This document shows, piece by piece, positions 51,101 through 63,100 of a stretch of 64,000 nucleotides of DNA. Source of the DNA: Branchiostoma floridae (taxonomy: Eukaryota; Chordata; Leptocardii; Amphioxiformes; Branchiostomatidae); assembly GCF_000003815.2 (NCBI RefSeq), contig NC_049984.1, forward strand, positions 18,868,148 to 18,932,147, given 5' to 3'. The notes beneath the pieces are model-generated. The model did no database searches, was not told where the DNA came from, and saw only the letters and a list, made by a program, of their open reading frames with translations. Position numbers and translations under genes: made by a program. Within the stretch, counting starts at the first letter, position 1; each line of letters starts with the position of its first letter.

Positions 51101-54100
51101 TGACTTTGAGCCAGAATTCTGGATCCCTGAGCCAGAATGACTGCAGGTCTTTCTTCTCAGAGACATCTAATTCCAACCTACATAATATTCAGTATCCTCA
51201 ATAATAGATCTATACCTACAAATCATCTGGTCAAACTATTTTGAAAATATTAAGGTTTTTGCCTGTTTCATACACTGTACAAATCAAGTGATAAATCATG
51301 CTTATGCTAATTTGTCATGACAGCCGGAGGCTCGTACTTCATGATATCCCGCTCCCTGGGGCCAGAGTTCGGAGGAGCTGTGGGGATCCTGTTCTACCTG
51401 GGAACAACGTTTGCATCAGCTATGTACATTCTGGGAGCCATTGAAATTCTGTTGGTGAGTTTAGTGCAATATTTCGTGTATCGTTGCTGTCTCTTTTCCT
51501 TGCAGTGTACGTCATGCAGGGCTTGAAATAACTTTTTCTGCATACATGTACATGTACCTGCACCGGTGCAGGTAACATCGAAAATTACCTGCACCAGACA
51601 AATTTTACCTGCACCACTCTCTCTCAATAATTTCTCTATAATTATAGATAATTGATATACTTTCTTTTGCGCAAACATGCAGTTGTAGCATTTGTCATTA
51701 TACAATGTAGTGATAACCAAAGTTTTGTGTTTGCCTACGTTGTGTAGTTTTTCATCAAAAAAACTAGATGGAAACATACAATGTAAATCATGATGACAAT
51801 CATGACTAATGGCGTCATCCATAAGGTTCCAAAATTTAAAAAAACCTTAGGTTTTCACCTACCAATATTCAGTATAACTTAGGTTCTTTCTTACTTATTT
51901 ATTGATAAAACAGTGCAAGTTCTAAAAAGTTCAAATGGTCTAACTAGCCAATCCAGATTAACTCCCTGTTTTTATTTCCTCTAAGTTTTAGCTCCAGGAA
52001 TGCAATGGGATACTGTTGAGACTAAAGGAAGTCAATATCGTGCAATTACTTAATAACTATATGTGGCACCAGTTGTAAGCTGTGTGTTAGACATTGTCAG
52101 TCTATTTTACCATAACCAATGGCACCCACTGTTTTCCCCAGACCTACATAGCACCAAACATGATCCTGTTCGGCACCATCACTGGACCAGAGGGCCAGAA
52201 CAACCTCTTCAACAACATGCGCGTGTACGGAACGGCCCTACTTGTCCTCATGGGCGGGATCGTGTTTGTGGGGGTCAAGTTCGTCAACAAGTTTGCCACG
52301 GTTGCCCTGGCCTGCGTCATCCTCTCCATCCTGGCTATCTTCATCGGGTTCTTTGTCACTGCGGGCCTCCCCCCGACACAACCCAGGTGAGTTAACTTAA
52401 AGGGGTCAGAAACTCCAGAGGGGGTTGTTATTTTCCAATAGATAATATTAATAGGTACAAATGTATCAGTGAATTCACAATCAGCAACCTTTTTCACTTG
52501 TGGTGAATTACGCGAGTTGTGTAAAACTCACTAAACCCATGCAGACCCATACATTTCCTATATGTCTAGACACTTCCTTCATCGTGAATATTTTTGGCAT
52601 CAATGAGAGGCGATGTGCACACCAAGACGATCAATTGTTCACAAGACATCTGTATCTGTATCTGTATCTATATAGCCGGTATAACCGCCGTTCGGCGTAA
52701 CACACCAGCTTCGCAGGCACGCGGCGCGGCAGCAGCTATTACACCGAACGACTCATTACACCTACCTTTTGCACATCTATCTGCAAGCGTTCTTTAAAAC
52801 TACCCAGAGAAGATGCCCCTACTGTACTTGGTGATAACAAATTCCACTCTACGATAGTTCTAGGAAAGTACGAATTTTTGAACACATCAATCCTAGGTTG
52901 GTAACTCTGGTATTTGAATGCATGACTGTTTCTTGTTCTTTTTTGAGCTGGTATTAGATACTTATCAGTTGGTACGTCCACCAGTTTATTGGTCATTTTG
53001 TACATCATGGAAAGTCTGGACATTTTCCTTCTATCTTCAAGTGACATCCACTGCAAATCTGTTTTCATTTTGGTAACACTAGAATCCCTGTTATAGTTGT
53101 TTGTGCAGAATCGGGCAGCTTGGTTCTGTACCCTTTCAAGTTTATCTTTGTCTTTCTTTGTATACGGGTCCCATACTGTAGCGGCATACTCAAGGGTAGG
53201 GCTTACTAGTGACGTGTATGCAAGTGATTTTACCCTGGTTGGACATGCCCACAGGTTGCGTTTGATTACTCCCAATGTCTGTTTAGCCTTGGTTGTTATT
53301 TTGTTAACATGGACACCCCACTTCAGCCCAGTTGTTAATGTAACACCCAGGTATGGGTGGGTTTTTGTGGTTTCTAATGTCTGACCCCAAAACTGGTAAA
53401 GGGACACTTTTGGTGTTCGTTTGTTCGTTATGTGCATGATATAGCACTTATCAGGATTGAACTGCATAAGCCATTTCCTTTGCCATTCTTCCAGGGTGTT
53501 CAGATCTTTCTGAAGAACTTGTGAATCATTTTGTGTGGATACCTCTATATATAACAGACAATCATCAGCGAATAACCTCACACTTGAACCGAGCTGGTCT
53601 GGCAAGTCGTTTATGTACAAGAGGAAGAGCAATGGTCCCAGCACAGTCCCTTGTGGAACTCCTGACGCTACTTTAACTGGAGCTGAGGCCTTCCCTTCCA
53701 CCACTACCGTTTGCTCTCTATTCGTCAGGAAAGCCTTCAGCCAGTTAAGTGTAGTACCTTGAATTCCATAGAACTCCAGTTTTGATATGAGTCTGCTATG
53801 TGGGACTTTATCGAAGGCTTTAGTGAAATCGAGTATTGCTAGATCCACCTGTCTTTTATTGTTCAGTGCCCCAGCTATGTCGTGAACTGTTAAAATAAGC
53901 TGTGTTTCTGTGGATCGCTTTGCTCTGAAACCATGCTGGTAGTCCGTTAGTATATTGTGGCCTTCTAAGTGTTTCATGATATGGCTGTGGATAATGTGTT
54001 CCAGTAGTTTACAGGAAATACTGGTGAGTGAAACAGGTCTGTAGTTACTAGGGATCGCTCTATCTCCCTTTTTGAAAATGGCGCATATATTTGCATCTCT

Positions 54101-57100
54101 CCAGTCTTTGGGGATTTCTCCTGTGTCAAGCGATTGTTGGAAAATGTTGGTTAAAACAGGTGCGATTTCACTGGCTGTCATTTTGAGGAACCAAGGAGGT
54201 ATTTGGTCTGGCCCGGATGCTTTGGAGGGATTGAGGCCTTGCAACATTTTTTCAACACCATAAGTAGAAACTTCTATTTGTTCCATAGGAGGGGTGCAGG
54301 GATTCCCGAGGGATGGCATGTCTGTAGTGTCTTCTTCTGTGAATACACTTTTAAACTGTGAACTGAGTGCCTCTGCTTTTTTCTCACTGTCACTGATAAT
54401 GGTACTCCCCACCTTTAGAGTGGCTACCCCGACAAGGTCTCTCCTCAGGCCTTTTATGTATGACCAGAATGTTTTGGGTTTGTCAGTTATAGCTTCTCCC
54501 AGTATGTTTGCCACGTATTTTGAGTGTGCTGATCTAATGCTTTTCTGAACTCCTTTTTTTACTTTCTCATATTTGTTCCAGTCTTCCTCTTGTCCTGTTC
54601 TCTTGGCTTTATTGTAAAGACGTTGCTTCTTCCGACAGTTTCTTCTTAAGTTTCTGTTAAACCAAGGTAGATTGTATCTGCTTGATGTCATTTTACTAGG
54701 AATGTGCTTGTTCATTGTGTGCTTCATTTTGCTTTTGAAGTCATCCCATTTCTGTGTCACTGACATGTCTTTTGTTCTCATGTTAAAGTTTGTTGCATAG
54801 TCCTCAAGGTCATTCTTGATAGCCGGCTCGTCAGATTTGGTGCGAATATACACTTTCCTTTTTGGTTTTTTGTTCTGTTTGGGTGCCAAGTTTACGTCCA
54901 CTAGAACCATGTCATGGTCGCTTATTCCCGAAACAACTGTGGATTTTTCAATTATGTTTGGGTTATTAACTAATACCAGGTCCAAAAGATTACCATTTCT
55001 AGTTGGTTCCTGAACTGTTTGGAATAGTCCATGGTTGTCCACTAAGTGTAGTAGTTTCTGTGCCTGTCCTGTATGGTTCTGAGCGTTGTCTGTTGTGCTA
55101 GCATCCCAATTAATACCAGGGATGTTAAAATCTCCAAGAATAATTACGTTGTCGGAGTTTATCTTAGTTCCCACTTTATTTATCAAACAGCACAAAACAA
55201 GACGAGTTTTTAACATCGTCCCTCAAATTGGTTTTGTAACCGAACGTTTGTCATGCCATGTCGGAGACATTGTACTAGTACATATTGAATGGTTTTTGAT
55301 GTACACAAGACTAGTGAGTATTTCATCATAAAATGTGAACTAGCATGCATGTTTTAATTCCTAAAATTGATATCTATCGGAAAATGTTGAATGTGGAGTT
55401 TAGGACTCTTTTAACCCCACTCTCTCTCTTGAGATAACACAGGTCATTCTTTCTTTTAAGTTACTTCAAACTAAGAGAAACTGTTCTTTTGATAATATCA
55501 CAAATCTTTTTACTTCCAGTTCATCAGCAATACAGTACTGAGGATAGTCACCCTTCACGACAAATGAGAGGGCTACAAACAAAAACATTCTTTGTTATTT
55601 TCATATCTTACTTATATGAGCCTTGTGATATTCAAGTACTTGATAAACTAGTCCAGCTTCACCTACATGTTATATATGTACCAAGAAACTCATGATAGTT
55701 GTTTGTCTGTATTTCCTAGGATCTGTGTGATAGGAGAGATCCTGGTGAACCCCCCTGATAATGACTGTAGCTACATAGGACCCAACAACACAGTCAACGA
55801 CCTGTGGAGGGCCTACTGCGGGGAGGAGACCAACGCCACGTGTGACCCCTACTACGAAGACAACCACCCAATACGAATTGCTGGTATCCCTGGCCTCGGG
55901 CGCAACAATGAGTTTGTTAGTGAGTATTTAGCAGCACAGGCCACCTCTCTACTAGACTCTACACAAAACTGCTTCTTCCTACTAAAATTGGCTATGCTAA
56001 CCCGTCTGTCAGTTTACCAAAGGGGAAAGAAAAGTTGGAAACAAGAACTACATTGTTCTGACACACTCTTGAAGGTAACCATAGGCCACACCAATTTAAT
56101 TTGTTGGTTTACAGATTTTTAAAGTGAAAAGATAGCAGGACATCATAAATGCAGGGAGGAAAACTTGAATATGACTGTATTTACTTAATAAAACTGTGTG
56201 TACCAACTCATAAACCTGGTCCTCTTGCTTTGTTTTCATGATGTTTCTCCAGTTTTTTAAAATCTGTGAATCAACATTACGTTTGTGTGGCCTAATAATT
56301 ATTTTAAGATGCCTCGTTAGTCATGCTCTGTAGAAATTCAGCTCCTTAGTGGCCAGGCGTAACTACTCAACCTTGTTTTCTGCCTTGTAGAGAACGGACT
56401 GAACAGCTACATGTTGGCGGGAGACGCGGCGCCTCGCAGAGTGGGCTCCCCTGACAGGTACGAGATCGTGGCCGACATCACGACAACCTTCACCGTCCTG
56501 CTGGGAATCTTCTTCCCTTCTGTCACAGGTCAGGAGGTCATTCACTTTGAAAATAGCTTTATGAGCAGCAACAGTTATTTTCAAGTACTGTAAATGCATT
56601 TAAGTTCGCTGGGATTTAATTTCGCGTTGGCGAGAAAGTGGAGTGTTCACAGTGGTTTCAAGTTCGCGGTATTGACTGTAGACACATACTGTAATGGAAA
56701 AATGATTGCGGTGGTTTTAAGACTGCCTCACGAAGACTGCGAACATAAAACCACCGCAAACATTTCTGCATTTACTGTACTGCTTCAAGCTCCATAATGG
56801 AAGCAATTGCAACAGAGATAAAAGTATTGGGCTGAGTATGGTATTTGTCAAAGGTGGGCAATTATGATGGTGGCTGACAGATGAAGGATTGTCAAAATTG
56901 CATGAAGGTACAGTAAATGCATTTAAGTTTGCGGGGATTTTATTTTGCGATAGCGGGAAAAATTACTGTTTGGAGCTGGTTTAAGTTCACCGCAGCACCA
57001 TGCACTGTATTATCTTGCTATCATGGAAAAATGTTCGCAGTGGTTTTAAGTTTGTGGTGAATCGGTAGTGCGAAAACTGTAAACATGCAAATGTAAAACC

Positions 57101-60100
57101 ACCGCAAAAATTTTTGCATTTACAGTTGTAGAAATGCTACATGTGATTGTATTATTGGCAACCTCATGTATACTGGGTTCAAAGTAATAACATGAGCACT
57201 AAGTACTGGTGAATTTTTTCCCATCAGTTTGGTGAATGCATGTCTACAATGTCCTAAAAACTAATTAATAGGTTATAAATTAAACAATTTTGTTTGTCCC
57301 TCCCCTCAGGAATCATGGCAGGTTCCAATCGGTCAGGTGACCTGAAGGATGCCCAGTACTCCATTCCCAGGGGAACCATCGGTGCCATAGCAACCACCTC
57401 CACCATCTGTATCCTGTGCCATGATGTTGTAGAGGTTATTAGTGGAACAAGCCTTATGGGCCATAAAGGGGTTGCAATGGGTGTTTCCGTTGCCACTTAT
57501 AGTGTAATGTGCACTTTTTCACACCGAATAATATATGTGTAGTGCAGTCTTTTAAAGATATGGGATGAAGATATGTCTGCAAAGCACTCTTTAGGAAATT
57601 TTGCAGTCTATTCTGCAGTCTACAGCCAATTCTGTAGTCTACAGGTTTTGAGGAGTTCAAATGTCCAGAGCACCAGTAAAATTTATTTTAACCATTTCAG
57701 TCAGTTTGAAGCTTAGCTAGTTAGAAATTTGCTGTAGGGAAGACTTAGCCGTTGATATTTAGGCCCTGCAACTGTTGTATGTAACATACATGAGATTGTG
57801 TGAAATAGGAAAGTCACTTTGTCTGATGTGCATAGATGGATAGATATGTTACAACCTTAACTTGAGCCTACAGATTTGACCTCTGTTCTCATGTATGGAG
57901 GCACCGCAGATGGACGACTGCTGAGAGACAAGTAGGTGAAACTTACTAAACACTTTATTGGGAGTTGATTAGTCTAGTCAGATACGGCAATGAATTTTAT
58001 AACATCCAGGTAATATGATATGTCAAAAAGCAGTTCTTAAGTGTTGTAATATCAGTATGATTGGTATTATTTGTATGGGCTGCATATGATCTATAATGAT
58101 GCTATACAGGCTCCTTTTGTACTTGCTTAAATTTAAAAATAAATAGATATGATTTTGGAAATGATCAAACATATTAGATAACATTCATAGTTAGAATAAA
58201 CCTGCTCTCCAACTATTTTTTAGCTAGGATATAAAAACCCGCTCTCCAACAAGATCTCTTTAGTGTCACAGACGAAAGATAATGGATGTCATCGGAAATG
58301 TCTGACCATTTCAAAAATCATATCAAGTTGCTTGAGTAACTGCTTTTTGGCATAATCTAGTGAGATGTTTTGATCATATTTCACCTCAGACTAGGATCCC
58401 AATAGTTATGGCAGGAAAACAGTGCTGTAGTGATTATCTCCTCTTTCGTCAACTAAAGAGATATTGTTTCTACACATCATGTCTTTTTCCTGTCCATCAG
58501 ATATGGTGACAGCATGGGAAAAGGCATGTTAGCAGCCCAAGTCTGCTGGCCGAATGAGTGGGTGGTGCTGATTGGTTCCTTCCTGTCCACCGTGGGGGCG
58601 GGGCTGCAGAGCCTGACTGGTGCACCCCGCCTGCTGCAGGCCATCGCAAAGGTACAAACATCATGTGAAAAACTTGTGCATGATTTAAGAAATAGGATAT
58701 GAATACTACCCAGTTGAATTTGGTATCATAGTAGACCTTGAATTGCCAGTTAAGTTGATAAGTTGAATACATTTGTAGTTTAGTATCTTGCTTCACACAG
58801 ATGAAGATGCATAGTCCAAACTTTAAGTGAATGTAATCCTTTTTTGGGAGTGCAGAAAAACTTTGTTTTTAGCTCAGTTGTGGGGAGTGCAGAAAAACTT
58901 TGTTTTTAGCTCAGTTTGTGTTGTATGAATGATGTACAGGATCTGATTAATTTCAGAAATTATAAACCAGCAAGTCATGCTATAAAGACTAAAAAAAGGC
59001 TATGAAAATGAAATGTATGACAATTCATTCAGACATTGTTGCCATCTGACAATTATGTGACTGTATTGTTTTTCAAAGGCATTGAAATAAAACGGCCATA
59101 TGTCACGACAAGGGTGTGCATTGATACGTGTTTCTTTTCCCAGGACAATGTGATCCCGTTACTGGGTATCTTCTCCCGCCAGTCCAAGCGTGGGGAGCCC
59201 ACCTTTGCCTTCTTCCTCACACTGTTCATCTCAGAGGTGGGCATCCTCATCGCCAGTCTGGATGCTGTCGCCCCCATCATCACCATGTAAGTGCAGATCT
59301 GCAGTTCAAGGGCTATATGGTAATAGTTCCTTTAGTGTCTGGAACCTGTTTAGAACCAGACAGCAAACAAATGTTGACTCTTTCATTGTTGACAAAATAA
59401 TGTCAAATCGCGTGGCAACCAAAATATTTATTATTACACCACGATATTGAGGGAAGTATGTATTATATAATATCGTTTTTATGTTACAAGACCTGTTACA
59501 GTTAACAGTCGCTAAAATAGATTCTGAAGTGATGGCAGAGCAGTATCTCTCTTTGTGAAGAAACTGATAATCTCATATGCCCAAAAGCAGTTACTTATAA
59601 TAAGCAACTGGATATGATTTTGGAAATGGTCAGACGTTTTAGACAACCATCCGGTGTCTTTTGTCGGTGACACTGGAGAAGTCTTGTTGTAGAGAGTTTT
59701 TATATCCTAGCTGTGAATTGATAGGAAAAGAGATCTACAATGTAGTTGGAGAACAGGTTTATCCTGACTATGAATTAATAGTGATAGTCTCGTTTTTATA
59801 CAAATCTGATGCTCATTATGTACACAATTGATAAGATGAAGTACATACCTGTCTGGTACATTTTTAATCTCCTGTTGACTTTATTGTTGACTGTAGGTTC
59901 TTCCTGATGTGCTACCTGTTTGTCAACGTAGCCTCTGCACTGCAGACACTGCTCAAGTCCCCCAACTGGCGACCCAGATTCAAGTTCTATCACTGGTGAG
60001 TGCATAATCTTCTGGAAAATTCTGAGGAAACGTACTTTGGTGAACCTCAGAGTTGTTTTTGCTCTGTTGCCAAAATACAAATATCTGATACAAAGTGGTT

Positions 60101-63100
60101 GCTTGATCAATTTCTGTCAAGACTTAGTCAAGTATCAGCTTTTTGTTGTGATTAGGGGTGGGTACTGGTACAGAAACTTCAGGTCCAGGTACGGTCCAGG
60201 TCCAGAGGATCAGATTCAGGTCCGGACCTGAACATGGACCAAATTATCTGTGAACTACACTCAAAACAATGGTCCATTTTGCTACAAAGTATTCTGTTAT
60301 GTGGAGCATCCGACATCCGTTAGCGTTTTGAAATCCTATCTTCATCTAAACAACACTAACTGCCGCTGTTTTTGACTGTGAAACTTGGTAAAAATGACTC
60401 TCCTCTACTTCGTTCTTGTTATTTCCTTAGACATGTAAGCCCCAAAACACGTGAATGCCGGCCGGTATAATTTGTTCATTTTGTGAATCGGTCCATGATC
60501 ACTGATTTTTTTCATGTCCGTTTTTTCCGGATTGGTCCAACAAGAAAAAACAGTTTTGTTGCAGTCATTTTTTTGGTTGAAACTTTCTTTAAGTGTGCAA
60601 CACTTGACAAGATTTTATATTTATTTGATTTATTTGCAAATTCATGCCCGAAGGCTAATTGCAAGGGTACAGACAGTAAAAAGCAACAAGTGTCTATTCT
60701 ATACAACTATCTATATACATGATTCTACATTGTTTACTGGGAGGTTTGGCTTCTTCTTTGGAGGCAGTGGCTGATGAAAAGTCCCACGTCTTTAATGATT
60801 AGTGGGTTCTGTGATTTTAACAGGAATACAGTTTTTTGGAGGTCTACCAACTGGTGAAAAGTTGGAGATATTGTATTGATATATGTACAATCTCTTTGAA
60901 ATAGGTACAAATGTAAGAAACACTTCTGATGTTATCATTCTCAGGACCCTGTCCATCCTGGGTGCAGGTCTGTGTGTGGCGCTCATGTTCATCTCCAGCT
61001 GGTACTATGCCCTGGCTGCTATGGTCCTGGCTGGGGGGATCTACAAGTACATAGAGTACAGAGGGTAAGAGAGCAACTGTTGCTTATCATGTTAGCATTG
61101 GTGTGACTTACAATGTATATAGAACACAACACGGTGTAGTCCTTATCACCTGAGGTACCAGCCCGACCGTGGGTGGGCGATCCAACCCGTGGGAGGGCTG
61201 GGACCAAGGGTGATGCAGAATACATCGTGTTGTACTTTATTTATGTCATACGTATACCGACCTGAGACAACACAATGTCATGTTACGATGCAAAATGTGC
61301 CAGAAGTTCAGAAAATTTGGTGCCCTTGAACAAAAATGTTTACACAGCAAATTCCACGTCCGATGTCAGGTATTCAAATTTATAACTGTACCACACTCTG
61401 TGTGCACAGTACATTCGAATTATTCGATAGAAGCCTGTGTGATAAAACTTCAAAGCCTGTGTGATATGCCTTTTTATTACCTGGTCCAGAACAACTGTAT
61501 CAAACGTTATCACTGTCCAGGTATGACATGAAATATTTGCTGCTGCATTCCTGAGTGATGTACGATGAACAACCCAGTTTTACGTCAATGTAGTTAAAGT
61601 TTCTAATTATGTTCAAGCTAGCGCAATGTCATGTGCACACTGACAACTTTAATAGTCTGAGAACAAATGAGTTGTCATTGATCCCCACAGGGCTGAGAAG
61701 GAATGGGGAGATGGTATCAGAGGTCTGGCCCTGTCCGCTGCCCGGTACAGTCTGCTCAGACTGGAGGATGCACCACCACACACCAAGAACTGGAGGTATT
61801 TCAGTGTGGCAGTGCACAAAAAGATCTACAGGATGCTAAATGCTGGTTCAATTGTTGTTGCTTATAAATTAGTCACACTGTCATACAATGTAGACTAAAT
61901 AGATAATTTTTTCGAAGCTGAGCATTAAAGCTATCTTTCTGCAAGACCTTACAAAACTCTTATATGTTTCATATTGGGAAAAAAATTCAACAAAACAATA
62001 TAACAGAGATGTGTTGAGCAAAAAATGTAAGGATCAAAATAAAGGTTACGATTATGTTCTCTTGTTTGATTGATATCTATGCTGTTCCAGACCACAGATC
62101 CTGGTCCTGTGCAAACTAGAGGATGACTTGGTGCCAAAACACAAGCAGCTGCTCACCTTTGCCAGCCAGCTTAAAGCAGGTAAGGGACTATTAATAGCAA
62201 AACTCATATGTACAAAGCTGATGATAATTGTAGGTTAGCCCTTAACAATGGCTAGTTGGGTAACCTTGGCTAACAGTATAGCCAAACAAATAAGTAAACT
62301 GACTAATACATAAAAACTAGAAATATCATTGCAGATTTGTAGTGATCAGGATGAAAGCAAAAAAAGTAAATTTTATTTGTGATTGAACCATACCTGTGTA
62401 CTGTGTTTCCTTCCTTTTTGTTTCCTCCTTTTTTGCTCAAGTTGAAAGCTCACATAACATTATGATATCTTTACAGGCAAGGGTCTCACCATGGTATCAG
62501 CAGTAGTGGAGGGAGAATATGTGGACAACTATGGCACATGGCAAGCAGCAAAGCAGGTATGGAAACTTACAGATCTAGAACCTTGAACTCTTGTTTTATC
62601 AGTTTTGATGATTAGAATGACCAATGTAGTAGAAAATGTGCAGAAATTCATCTTCTCTGTATGAAAAATTGTGTTTCTGAGATTGCCATTTTAAAAAGTT
62701 GTGTATCATGAGATGCATCATGCATGATAAGCACAAAATTCAAAGATTTCCAGTAAATTTTCCCACTTCTGACATATTTTTTCCAGTCTCTGAAGAGAGT
62801 AATGGAGGAGGAGAAGGTGAAAGGTTTCTGTGAAGTCATGGTGACTCCCAATGTTATACAAGGCCTGTGTCACATGTAAGTACCAACAGCACTAGTATTG
62901 ATGTTGAGAGGCCTTCAGTATGGAATTGTACTGATTCGAGCCCATAACACTGAGAAAGCCACACGGCGAAACATGTTTGTTGTGTGTCGGTTCGAATAAA
63001 GTTCCTAAACGGGGAACATGCGGCTCCAGCGTCTTTTCTGAAGATGTGGCGTAAGTGTGAACGGTTGGCTGAGGTCTCCTTCTCCACATATATCATGGTG

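Noticed and set aside
62985-63005. tRNA B box (GGTTCGAATAA)
   Set aside because: No A box at the right distance and no cloverleaf; more like the 3' end of a retroelement with AATAAA.
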